Below, piece by piece: positions 1 to 5,685 of a stretch of DNA of 6,188 bases (positions within the stretch are counted from its first letter, which is position 1; each line of letters opens with the position of its first letter). The notes below the pieces were generated by a model. The model worked only from the letters and a program-made list of their open reading frames with translations, had not been told where the DNA came from and made no database searches. The stretch comes from an uncultured Clostridia bacterium (GTDB taxonomy: Bacteria > Bacillota > Clostridia > Christensenellales > UBA1242). A program made the position numbers and the translations under genes. Location of the stretch: positions 1 to 6,188 of the forward strand of contig CALWDV010000063.1 in the NCBI GenBank assembly GCA_944376785.1, read 5' to 3'.

Positions 1-2
1 GT

Positions 3-281
3 TCATCATCAAGAAGAACTGTTTGGGGAATTAACAAAATTTCAATGTACACAAGTGTTGCAGTAGCATTGTTATATGTTATTTCAATGGTTTTATCATT
101 GGTTGGTGTTAACTTTAAAGTAGTTAGTGCATTGCAAGGTTTGGCAACAGCAATTATGATTATAATTGTTTCAATTCTTGCTTGGCGTTATGTTAAACCA
201 AAACAAATGGTTTGGAAAGTGTTGTATGTTATTTGTTTGTTATTAGTTATTGCTGGTGTAATTGTTCCACTAGTAGTTTAA
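3..281 (+). CDS. Small multi-pass membrane protein, 5' end cut by window edge
   Basis: I do not recognise a named family. The reading frame is open from the window edge to a TAA at 279-281. The first ATG is at position 45, but the codons before it (Ser-Ser-Ser-Arg-Arg-Thr-Val-Trp-Gly...) fit the codon use of the window, no stop lies upstream, and no well-placed ribosome binding site precedes the ATG. The only purine run, GGGGAA at about 25-30, is some 14 bases away. I therefore read this as the C-terminal part of a longer gene, although a 78-residue protein starting at 45 is possible. Counted from that ATG, three hydrophobic segments can be seen, at about residues 3-23, 27-46 and 57-77, joined by a short basic loop (WRYVKPKQ). 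This implies an integral membrane protein. It converges on the minus-strand redox operon and ends at the shared terminator, so it is not part of that operon. Confidence 0.6.
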   Translation, partial: SSSRRTVWGINKISMYTSVAVALLYVISMVLSLVGVNFKVVSALQGLATAIMIIIVSILAWRYVKPKQMVWKVLYVICLLLVIAGVIVPLVV

Positions 282-292
282 TAAACAACAAT

Positions 293-324
293 AAAAAAAG
301 CGACTTTAAAAAGTCGTTTTTTTT
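293..324. terminator. Bidirectional intrinsic terminator between convergent genes
   Basis: A 6-bp stem CGACTT/AAGTCG (301-306 with 311-316) has the 4-base loop TAAA. Eight T follow on the + strand (317-324). Seven A precede it at 293-299, which read as seven T on the minus strand. The hairpin can therefore end transcription of the left-edge membrane protein gene and of the minus-strand redox operon. The minus-strand stop codon (325-323) overlaps the + strand T run. Confidence 0.85.
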
Positions 325-538
325 ATTTATTTAATTTATTATCATTTGCTTTGTTTAAACTATCTATTTTAACAAATAAATTGCATTTGCACACACCGTT
401 TTTAACAAAGTCATCGCAAGGGCATAATGTTGTGTCGTCTGCGTTTCTTCTGCAAGGGCAGTGACCAGCTTTTTTCAAAATTCCATTAATAATAATGTCA
501 ACATATTCTTTGTTTGGGTTTAATGTGTATCCTTTCAT
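323..538 (-). CDS. Ferredoxin-thioredoxin reductase-type catalytic Fe-S protein (short form)
   Basis: This 71-residue protein matches the catalytic (beta) subunit of ferredoxin-thioredoxin reductase, which uses a 4Fe-4S cluster next to a redox disulfide to pass ferredoxin electrons to thioredoxin. Three Cys-x-Cys pairs are visible: C27-P-C29, C39-P-C41 and C50-K-C52. The CPC-x8-CxC spacing of the last two is the family spacing. By homology C27, C39, C41 and C50 bind the cluster and C29/C52 form the active disulfide. The first inter-pair gap is 9 residues against about 16 in plant enzymes, and Lys replaces the His of the usual CHC. No variable subunit is encoded here. I chose the ATG at 538 because GGAG (551-548) precedes it. 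A longer version starting at 571 would overlap the superoxide reductase gene by 31 bases. It is the last gene of the operon, two bases after the superoxide reductase stop. Family assignment is fairly sure; thioredoxin as partner is inferred from the operon. Confidence 0.82.
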   Translation of the reverse strand: MKGYTLNPNKEYVDIIINGILKKAGHCPCRRNADDTTLCPCDDFVKNGVCKCNLFVKIDSLNKANDNKLNK

Positions 539-540
539 AA

Positions 541-909
541 TTAACTTCTCCAAAGACCATGCAAGTTGCAATAAGCATAAACTGTTTTAACTTCATCACC
601 ATCAAGAATTGAAAATTTTACTTCTGGTTTTGTGTTAGGTTGCAAAGTTTTTCTTTGGTTGCCAAATTTTGTTTCCAAAGCAACCCATTCAATATAATGT
701 TCATTTGTCATTGGGTGTTCAACGCTTGAAACAGTAACTGTAACAATGTTACCTTCAACTTTAACCACTGGAACGTGTTTTTCTTGTGCAGCGTCGGTTG
801 AATTTGCAGTTATTTCTTCCATTGGTTCACCACAACAAACAACTTTAACTCCGCTATTTTTTACATAAGCAATAATATTGCCACAATGTTTACATCTAAA
901 AAATCTCAT
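541..909 (-). CDS. dfx: Desulfoferrodoxin, two-iron superoxide reductase
   Basis: This 122-residue protein reduces superoxide to hydrogen peroxide without releasing O2, a cytoplasmic defence typical of anaerobes. Residues 1-35 are the desulforedoxin-like domain. C6, C9, C25 and C26 match the four ligands of the rubredoxin-like Fe(Cys)4 centre I. Residues 40-122 are the catalytic domain. H45, H65, H71 and H117 plus C114 match the Fe(His)4Cys centre II, and E43-K44 precede H45 as in the conserved EKHVP active-site loop. Length and motif order are those of a complete class I (2Fe) enzyme. The start is firm: AAGGAGA lies five bases before the ATG at 909. The gene sits between thioredoxin (14 bases upstream) and the FTR-like gene (2 bases downstream) and is probably controlled by the ArsR-family regulator that heads the operon. 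No rubredoxin, the usual electron donor, is encoded in this window. Confidence 0.96.
   Translation of the reverse strand: MRFFRCKHCGNIIAYVKNSGVKVVCCGEPMEEITANSTDAAQEKHVPVVKVEGNIVTVTVSSVEHPMTNEHYIEWVALETKFGNQRKTLQPNTKPEVKFSILDGDEVKTVYAYCNLHGLWRS
545..551 (-). promoter_or_regulatory. Ribosome binding site that decides the FTR-like start
   Basis: Read on the minus strand this is GGAGAAG, with the GGAG core nine bases before the ATG at 538. It sits inside the last codons of the superoxide reductase gene (TGG-AGA-AGT-TAA), so translation of the two genes is probably coupled. It supports the 538 start over the in-frame ATG at 571. Confidence 0.65.
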
Positions 910-923
910 AATTTTCTCCTTAA

Positions 924-1232
924 TTAAATTTCTTTCATAATTTCAATAATTTCTGCTTTTTGCATATAACCTTGAAGTTTTTTAACTGGTTTTCCATCTT
1001 TAAAAACATACATTGTTGGAACAACGTCAATTTTAAATTCATTTGCTAAGTTTGGATTTTCATCAATATCAATTTTAACAATATCAAAATCATTGGTTTG
1101 TTTTTCAACTTTTTCAAGTTCTTGCCCAAGCATTCTGCAAGGACCACACCAAGTTGCAAAAAAATCAACCAAACAAATTTTTTTGTTGCCAACAACTTTT
1201 TCAAAACTATTTTCGTCTGTGTGAATAATCAT
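924..1232 (-). CDS. trxA: Thioredoxin
   Basis: This 102-residue protein is a small cytoplasmic dithiol-disulfide carrier with a complete thioredoxin fold and no signal peptide. The active site is W28-C29-G30-P31-C32. The buried acid before it is D23 (VDFFATWCGPC), and the cis-proline loop V71-P72-T73 and the later G80 and G88 are where the family has them. An additional cysteine, C20, lies in the strand before the active site. The ATG at 1232 is preceded by AAGGAG (1243-1238), which lies inside the last codons of the regulator gene; the regulator's TAG stop ends two bases before this ATG, so the two are translationally linked. Placement between an ArsR-type sensor and superoxide reductase/FTR-like genes suggests a stress-induced thioredoxin rather than the main housekeeping one. 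The FTR-like protein two genes downstream is a candidate reductase for it. Confidence 0.96.
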   Translation of the reverse strand: MIIHTDENSFEKVVGNKKICLVDFFATWCGPCRMLGQELEKVEKQTNDFDIVKIDIDENPNLANEFKIDVVPTMYVFKDGKPVKKLQGYMQKAEIIEIMKEI

Positions 1233-1234
1233 AA

Positions 1235-1534
1235 CTACTCCTTATTTTCTGGTAACAAGTTAAAACTTTGAATAATGTTACAAATGTTTTTATCAGTTAA
1301 ATAATAATAACATTCCAACCCTTGTTTTTCAAAATTAACTATGTTCCATTTTTTTAATTTATTTAGTTCTTGGGAAATATAGGATTGTGATTGCCCAGAG
1401 CATGAAGTTAATTTGGAAACTTGAACCTTTTTGTTTTTGCATATGTTGCACAAAATGCAAAGCCTAGTTGGGTTTGCAAGTATTTTAAAGTATTCACAAT
1501 ATTTGTCCAAATTACTTTTAACTTTTTGTTCCAT
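1235..1534 (-). CDS. ArsR/SmtB-family winged-helix regulator, cysteine-rich
   Basis: This 99-residue protein is an ArsR-type winged-helix DNA-binding protein. It shows the family opening LANPTRL (about 19-25), a helix-turn-helix at about 39-62 (VSKL...SQSYISQELNKLKK), and a beta-wing near 68-79 ending in YYYL. Such proteins are usually repressors released by metals or by oxidation or persulfidation of cysteines. The position that holds the ELCVC metal site in ArsR/CadC reads KVQVSKL here, so that site is absent. Instead there are seven cysteines: C13, C26, C29, C32 (a C-x2-C-x2-C row in helix 2), C45, C75 and C85 (last helix). I chose the ATG at 1534: an AGAGA sequence precedes it and the likely transcript start is near 1553. 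An in-frame GTG at 1549 would add five residues but would be almost leaderless. It is the first gene of the thioredoxin-superoxide reductase-FTR operon and probably represses its own promoter. The inducer is unknown; redox or reactive sulfur sensing is a guess from the neighbours. Confidence 0.88.
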   Translation of the reverse strand: MEQKVKSNLDKYCEYFKILANPTRLCILCNICKNKKVQVSKLTSCSGQSQSYISQELNKLKKWNIVNFEKQGLECYYYLTDKNICNIIQSFNLLPENKE

Positions 1535-1538
1535 TATT

Positions 1539-1543
1539 TCTCT
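1539..1543 (-). promoter_or_regulatory. Weak ribosome binding site for the ArsR-type regulator
   Basis: AGAGA on the minus strand ends four bases before the ATG at 1534. It is weaker than the AGGAG sites of the other genes in the operon, which would fit low production of the regulator compared with its targets. It favours the ATG at 1534 over the GTG at 1549, which has no such site. Confidence 0.45.
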
Positions 1544-1554
1544 TTTCACTATTA

Positions 1555-1579
1555 ATACTATATTAGTAAATACTAATAT
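1555..1579. promoter_or_regulatory. Palindromic operator, probable autoregulatory site of the ArsR-type protein
   Basis: The core is a perfect inverted repeat: ATATTAGTA (1560-1568), AA, TACTAATAT (1571-1579). A third half-site TACTA at 1556-1560 forms a second, overlapping inverted repeat with TAGTA at 1564-1568. The AT-rich dyad of about 20 bp, lying over the -10 region immediately upstream of an arsR-family gene, is the usual arrangement for autorepression in this family. Binding itself is inferred. The same site lies about 60 bases upstream of the divergent corA -10 box, so an effect on corA cannot be excluded. Confidence 0.75.
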
Positions 1580-1588
1580 TTATGTCAA
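1560..1588 (-). promoter_or_regulatory. Promoter of the arsR-trx-dfx-FTR operon
   Basis: On the minus strand a perfect -35 box TTGACA (1588-1583) is followed after 17 bases by TAATAT (1565-1560), a 4-of-6 match to the -10 consensus. The transcript should start near 1553, giving a leader of roughly 20 bases before the ATG at 1534. The spacer and -10 box are covered by the palindrome at 1560-1579, so a bound repressor would block RNA polymerase. TATAGT at 1562-1557 is a better -10 match but its spacing of 20 is poor. Confidence 0.75.
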
Positions 1589-1634
1589 ATAAATAAAAAC
1601 ATTTAATATAATATTTTTTTTATTTTTAAAAATG

Positions 1635-1643
1635 TGTTATAAT
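1635..1643 (+). promoter_or_regulatory. Extended -10 promoter of the corA-like gene
   Basis: TGT-TATAAT is a consensus -10 box (1638-1643) with the upstream TG of an extended -10 element. The -35 position at 17-bp spacing (1615-1620) is only a T run, which an extended -10 can tolerate. Transcription would start near 1650, leaving a leader of about 17 bases. That is too short for a magnesium-sensing riboswitch, and none is seen. Confidence 0.65.
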
Positions 1644-1666
1644 AATTAGCAGTTAAGGGGAAGAAA

Positions 1667-2569
1667 ATGAAATTACAAGTTTTAGAAAATGATGAAGTTT
1701 TAAAAGATAAATGGAACAATAAAATAATAATAATTTCAAAATCACAACTAGCAAATGTTTTTGATGCAAAACAAAACAAAGAAATTATTGATAGTTTAAA
1801 ATACATAACCAGTAACAAAATTGAAACATTTGACGATAAATATTTGGCAACTTTCAATTTTTTGTTTTCCGAGCAATCTGAAACAGGTTCGAAAGTTGAA
1901 AAAATTGGTTTATATTCAGATTTTAAAACCTTTTCAATTTATGTAACTAATAATAAAAATTTGTTAAAATCAAGAATTGAAAGTTTGTTAGATAAAGAGT
2001 TGGACCATTCGGGCATTTTAATTAACTTAATTGCAGAACTAACCGAAAATGATTATATTAAACTTGAAAATGTTGAAAATGAATTAAACGAGTTTGCCGA
2101 TAGGTTAATTAAGGAAAAAGATTTAGAAAGTTGCACCAAAAAAATTTCTTCATATAGAAGAATTTTAATTAAATATAAGCATCACTACGAACAATTAACA
2201 TATATTGTAGATTTCTTCTCAACACATTTAGATTTGTTTTCTTCAAAAGAAGAACAAAAACAATATATTGTTTTAAGTAAAAGAATTCCAAAATTATATA
2301 ACGAAATTTTGTATTTGCGTGAAGTGTTGTCGCAACTTAGAGAAAGTTATCAATCACAAGTTGAAATTAAGCAAAATAATTTAATGAAAATATTCACAAT
2401 AATCACAGCAATTTTTATGCCACTTCAATTAATTGTTGGTTGGTATGGTATGAATTTAATAATGCCAGAATTTAAGTGGGCATTTGCATATCCTGTTGTT
2501 ATTGCTGTGTGCACGGTTTTCATTGTTTTAACTATTATTGTTTTTTACAAGAAAAAATGGTTTAAATAA
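1667..2569 (+). CDS. corA: CorA-type divalent cation (Mg2+/Co2+) transporter
   Basis: This 300-residue inner-membrane protein matches the CorA/MIT family of homopentameric magnesium channels. The signature G261-M262-N263 follows the pore helix (about 241-260, ending PLQLIVGWYGMN), and the periplasmic loop IMPEFKWAFAYP leads into a second transmembrane helix at about 273-294. The C-terminus is short and basic (YKKKWFK), as expected for the cytoplasmic end. Residues 1-235 form the soluble domain: a mixed N-terminal part and a long helical stretch (about 125-235) rich in charged residues. The length is slightly below the 310-320 usual for CorA. AGGGGA precedes the ATG at 1667 by six bases. The gene is transcribed alone, divergently from the redox operon, with its own promoter and terminator. 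The family also contains Ni2+, Co2+ and Zn2+ transporters, so the exact ion is not certain. Confidence 0.9.
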   Translation: MKLQVLENDEVLKDKWNNKIIIISKSQLANVFDAKQNKEIIDSLKYITSNKIETFDDKYLATFNFLFSEQSETGSKVEKIGLYSDFKTFSIYVTNNKNLLKSRIESLLDKELDHSGILINLIAELTENDYIKLENVENELNEFADRLIKEKDLESCTKKISSYRRILIKYKHHYEQLTYIVDFFSTHLDLFSSKEEQKQYIVLSKRIPKLYNEILYLREVLSQLRESYQSQVEIKQNNLMKIFTIITAIFMPLQLIVGWYGMNLIMPEFKWAFAYPVVIAVCTVFIVLTIIVFYKKKWFK

Positions 2570-2572
2570 AGT

Positions 2573-2600
2573 GGTATAGGGTGTTACCTTATACCTTTTT
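2573..2600 (+). terminator. Intrinsic terminator of the corA-like gene
   Basis: A 9-bp stem GGTATAGGG/CCTTATACC (2573-2581 with 2587-2595, one G-U pair) has the loop TGTTA and is followed by five T (2596-2600). It begins three bases after the corA stop and separates corA from the pfl operon. Confidence 0.85.
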
Positions 2601-2634
2601 AAAGCAAAATAAATAAAAATTAAAAATAAATAAA

Positions 2635-2700
2635 ATATTTTTTTTATTTTGTTTGTTTATAATATGATTTTTATTGTATTATACTATTTGTGAAAGGAGT
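2635..2700 (+). promoter_or_regulatory. Promoter and leader of the pflB-pflA operon
   Basis: A consensus TATAAT lies at 2658-2663. The -35 position at 17-bp spacing (2635-2640, ATATTT) is poor, and a run of eight T (2638-2645) lies just upstream. A second -10-like box, TATACT, is at 2680-2685 with TTATAA 17 bases before it. The ribosome binding site is AAAGGAG (2693-2699), six bases before the ATG at 2706. No complete Rex or FNR-type dyad could be seen, so the anaerobic or redox control common for pfl is not shown by this sequence. Confidence 0.5.
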
Positions 2701-2705
2701 TACGT

Positions 2706-4958
2706 ATGATTAGTAAATTTATTAAAAATGATGAAGGTTGGAAAGGTTTTAAAGGAGAAAACTGGAAAAACGAAATTAACGTTGCCGACTTTATTGCACA
2801 AAACTATAAAGAATATAAAGGCGATGATTCTTTTTTAAAAGGAACAACCAAAAAAACAGATAAAGTTTGGGGAATTTGTGAAAAACTTCTTGCCAAAGAA
2901 CGCAAAGTGGGTTTATTAGATGTTGATTTAAAACACATTTCAGGCATTAATAATTTCCCTGCTGGTTACATTAGCAAAGCAAATGAAGTTATTGTTGGAT
3001 TGCAAACAGATAAGCCATTAAAAAGAATTGTTAACCCTTTCGGTGGAATTAGAATGGTTAATGGTGCTTTAAAAGCATATAACAAAACATTAAACCCAAA
3101 AATTGCAGAAATTTTTGAAAAACAAATTAGAAAAACTCATAATGATGGTGTTTTTGATGCTTATTCTCCTGCAATTCGTCGTGCTAGAAGTGCTGGTTTG
3201 TTAACTGGACTACCTGATGCTTATGGTCGTGGTAGAATTATTGGCGATTACCGTCGTGTTGCATTGTATGGAATTGATGCTTTAATGGAAAGCAAAAAAT
3301 ATGAATGGGACAACGAACTTGAAATAACTGATGAAGAATCAATTAGATTAAGAGAAGAAGTTTCAATGCAATATAGAGCATTACAAGAAATTAAAGATAT
3401 GGCTAAAACCTATGGTTTCGACATTTCAAACCCTGCTAAAAATGCACAAGAAGCTTTTCAATGGACATATTTTGCTTATCTTGCTACCGTTAAAGAAAAT
3501 AATGGTGCAGCAATGAGTTTGGGTAGAGTTTCAACATTCTTAGATGTTTATGTTGAAAGAGATATACAAAAAGGGTTATTAACCGAAGAACAAGCACAAG
3601 AATTGGTTGACCAATTCATTATTAAACTTCGTTTAGTTCGTCATTTAAGAACACCTGAATATGATGAAGTTTTTGCTGGTGATCCAACTTGGGTAACAGA
3701 AAGCATTGGTGGAATGCTTAATGAAACAAAAAGTTTAGTAACTAAAAACTCATTTAGATTTTTGCATTCCTTAATAAATCTAGATCCTAGTCCAGAGCCA
3801 AACCTAACAGTGTTATGGTCGGTTAAATTGCCAGAAAAATTTAAAAAGTTCTGTGCTAAAATTTCAATTTTAACCGATTCAATTCAATATGAAAGTGATG
3901 ATGTTATGCGTCCAATTTACGGAAACGACTATGCAATTGCTTGTTGTGTTTCAGCAATGAAAGTTGGAAAACAAATGCAATTCTTTGGTGCAAGATGCAA
4001 CTTGGCAAAATCATTGTTATATTGCTTAAACGAAGGAAAAGATGAAAAATCTGGAAAACAAGTTGTGTTTGATGTTCCAAAAATGGAAGATAAAGTTTTA
4101 AAATATGACAAAGTTAAAAAAGCATATTTTGACATTTTAAATAAAGTTGCAGACACTTATGTTGACGCAATGAACGTTATTCACTATATGCACGATAAAT
4201 ATGCTTACGAAGCAGGTCAAATGGCACTTCACGACACACACGTTGACAGATTAATGGCATTTGGAATTGCAGGTTTATCTGTTGCTGTTGACTCACTTTC
4301 AGCAATAAAATATGCAAAAGTAACACCAGTAAGAAATGAACTTGGCATTGCAACAGAATTTGTTGTTGATGGTGATTTCCCAAAATATGGAAATGATGAT
4401 GATAGAGTTGACCAAATTGCTGTTGAAGTTGTTGAACATTTTATTTCGGCACTTAAACAACATAAACTATATAGAAATGCAAAACATACATTGTCTGCAT
4501 TAACCATAACTTCTAATGTTATGTATGGTAAAAAGACAGGCAACACTCCTGACGGAAGAAAAGCAGGAGAACCATTTGCACCAGGTGCAAATCCAATGCA
4601 CGGCAGAGATTGTTCAGGAGCACTTGCATCATTAAACTCTGTTGCAAAAATTCCATATTGTGATTGTTGTCAAGATGGAGTATCTAACACATTCTCAATA
4701 ATTCCAAAAGCACTAGGTCACGATGAAAATTCAAGAGTTAAAAATTTAGTTGGTATTTTAGATGGTTACTTTAAACAAGGTGCTCAACACATAAATGTTA
4801 ACGTTCTTGATAGAGAAAAATTAATTGATGCAATGAACAATCCAGACAAATATCCAACTTTAACAATTAGAGTTTCAGGTTATGCTGTTAACTTTAACAA
4901 ATTAAGCAGAGCACATCAAGAAGAAGTTATTGCAAGAACATTCCACGAAAAAATTTAA
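2706..4958 (+). CDS. pflB: Pyruvate formate-lyase (formate C-acetyltransferase)
   Basis: This 750-residue cytoplasmic glycyl-radical enzyme converts pyruvate and CoA to acetyl-CoA and formate in anaerobic fermentation. It aligns by eye along its whole length with E. coli PflB (760 residues). The adjacent catalytic cysteines are C413-C414 in IACCVSAM (418/419 in E. coli). The radical glycine is G725 in RVSGYAV, 25 residues from the C-terminus. The substrate-binding FFGAR arginine is R430, and the conserved GRGRIIGDYRRVALYG block is present. These match true PFL rather than choline- or glycerol-type glycyl-radical lyases. AAAGGAG six bases upstream fixes the start. The activase gene follows after 13 bases in the same operon. 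One minor oddity is a Cys-Asp-Cys-Cys group at 652-655, next to a conserved QDGVSNTFS block. The intact enzyme is cleaved by O2 at the glycyl radical, so it needs anoxic conditions. Confidence 0.98.
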   Translation: MISKFIKNDEGWKGFKGENWKNEINVADFIAQNYKEYKGDDSFLKGTTKKTDKVWGICEKLLAKERKVGLLDVDLKHISGINNFPAGYISKANEVIVGLQTDKPLKRIVNPFGGIRMVNGALKAYNKTLNPKIAEIFEKQIRKTHNDGVFDAYSPAIRRARSAGLLTGLPDAYGRGRIIGDYRRVALYGIDALMESKKYEWDNELEITDEESIRLREEVSMQYRALQEIKDMAKTYGFDISNPAKNAQEAFQWTYFAYLATVKENNGAAMSLGRVSTFLDVYVERDIQKGLLTEEQAQELVDQFIIKLRLVRHLRTPEYDEVFAGDPTWVTESIGGMLNETKSLVTKNSFRFLHSLINLDPSPEPNLTVLWSVKLPEKFKKFCAKISILTDSIQYESDDVMRPIYGNDYAIACCVSAMKVGKQMQFFGARCNLAKSLLYCLNEGKDEKSGKQVVFDVPKMEDKVLKYDKVKKAYFDILNKVADTYVDAMNVIHYMHDKYAYEAGQMALHDTHVDRLMAFGIAGLSVAVDSLSAIKYAKVTPVRNELGIATEFVVDGDFPKYGNDDDRVDQIAVEVVEHFISALKQHKLYRNAKHTLSALTITSNVMYGKKTGNTPDGRKAGEPFAPGANPMHGRDCSGALASLNSVAKIPYCDCCQDGVSNTFSIIPKALGHDENSRVKNLVGILDGYFKQGAQHINVNVLDREKLIDAMNNPDKYPTLTIRVSGYAVNFNKLSRAHQEEVIARTFHEKI

Positions 4959-4961
4959 GGA
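4957..4961 (+). promoter_or_regulatory. Ribosome binding site that decides the pflA start
   Basis: AAGGA overlaps the pflB stop codon and lies ten bases before the ATG at 4972. An earlier in-frame ATG at 4930 lies inside pflB, lacks a ribosome binding site and would add 14 polar residues absent from the family, so 4972 is taken as the start. The overlap suggests coupled translation of the two genes. Confidence 0.65.
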
Positions 4962-4971
4962 AGAAAAACTA

Positions 4972-5685
4972 ATGACAGAAATTTATGGCAATATAAACAG
5001 TGTTGAATCAATGGGTTTAGTTGATGGTCCAGGAATTAGATATGTTATTTTTATGCAGGGATGCAAATTAAGATGTTTGTATTGTCATAATCCAGAAACA
5101 TGGAACGAAAATGCAGATGTTGAAAAAATAACACCTCAAAATTTAATTAAAAAAATTTTAAGATTTAAAAACTATTTTGGAGATGATGGTGGCGTAACAT
5201 TTTCAGGTGGCGAACCACTTTTGCAACCAGAGTTTTTAATTGAGTGTTTAAAATTATGTAAGGCTAATGGTTTACACACGGCATTAGACACAGCAGGTGT
5301 TGGTTTTGGTGATTATGAAGAAATTTTAAACTTGGTTGATTTAGTTATTTTAGATGTTAAAGCAGTTAAACCTGATGACTATAAAAAATTAACAGGTCAG
5401 TCAATGGAGCAATTTAATAAGTTTCTAAAAGCATTAAACACAGCACAATGTGATGTTTGGATTAGGCAAGTTATTGTTCCAGGTATTAACGACACAAAAG
5501 AAAATGTTTTAAGTTTAAACAATTTTGTTGAACAAATTAATAATGTTAAAAAAGTTGAACTTCTACCATATAAAACAATGGGTGTTCATAAATATGAAGA
5601 ATTAAAAATTCCATACCGATTAAATGGTGTGCCTGAAATGGATGAAGATAAAATAAAAACCTTAGAAAATTTATTAAAATATTAG
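4972..5685 (+). CDS. pflA: Pyruvate formate-lyase-activating enzyme (radical SAM)
   Basis: This 237-residue cytoplasmic radical-SAM enzyme takes a hydrogen atom from G725 of PflB to make the glycyl radical. The cluster motif C31-x3-C35-x2-C38 (GCKLRCLYCHNPETW) binds the 4Fe-4S centre and SAM. S78-G79-G80-E81-P82 is the SAM-binding GGEP motif, preceded by GGVTF, and the opening ESMGLVDGPGIRYVIF is the usual N-terminal strand. It lacks the additional 8-Cys ferredoxin insert seen in activases of some other glycyl-radical enzymes, which supports a PFL partner. The length is close to the 246 residues of E. coli PflA. It follows pflB by 13 bases and is co-transcribed with it. The last codons form part of the terminator hairpin. 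Confidence 0.97.
   Translation: MTEIYGNINSVESMGLVDGPGIRYVIFMQGCKLRCLYCHNPETWNENADVEKITPQNLIKKILRFKNYFGDDGGVTFSGGEPLLQPEFLIECLKLCKANGLHTALDTAGVGFGDYEEILNLVDLVILDVKAVKPDDYKKLTGQSMEQFNKFLKALNTAQCDVWIRQVIVPGINDTKENVLSLNNFVEQINNVKKVELLPYKTMGVHKYEELKIPYRLNGVPEMDEDKIKTLENLLKY

Noticed and set aside
539..571. Longer N-terminus for the FTR-like protein from the ATG at 571
   Set aside because: It would overlap the superoxide reductase gene by 31 bases in another frame; the ATG at 538 has a GGAG site and follows the upstream stop directly.
1535..1549. GTG at 1549 as start of the ArsR-type gene
   Set aside because: It sits within a few bases of the predicted transcript start and has no ribosome binding site; the ATG at 1534 has AGAGA before it.
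1644..1666. Magnesium (M-box) riboswitch upstream of the corA-like gene
   Set aside because: The leader from the predicted start to the ATG is only about 17 bases, far too short for any riboswitch.
1603..1857. Minus-strand open frame of 84 codons across the corA start
   Set aside because: It is antisense to corA, has a low-complexity Phe/Ile/Ser composition, matches nothing I recognise, and lies over the corA promoter region.
2686..2700. TTTGTGAAA before pflB as a Rex operator
   Set aside because: Only one half-site resembles the Rex consensus; the inverted partner is absent and the sequence overlaps the ribosome binding site.
3929..4546. Three minus-strand open frames inside pflB (3929-4156, 4177-4383, 4229-4546)
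   Set aside because: They are opposite-strand shadows of the well-conserved pflB reading frame; no ribosome binding sites or recognisable motifs.
4659..4670. Cys-Asp-Cys-Cys at 652-655 of PflB as an additional metal site
   Set aside because: There is no surrounding pattern of ligands, and this loop varies among PFLs; the known catalytic residues are elsewhere and intact.
4930..4971. Longer N-terminus for PflA from the ATG at 4930
   Set aside because: Lies within the end of pflB, has no ribosome binding site, and the added residues do not match the activase family, whose proteins begin near the ATG at 4972.
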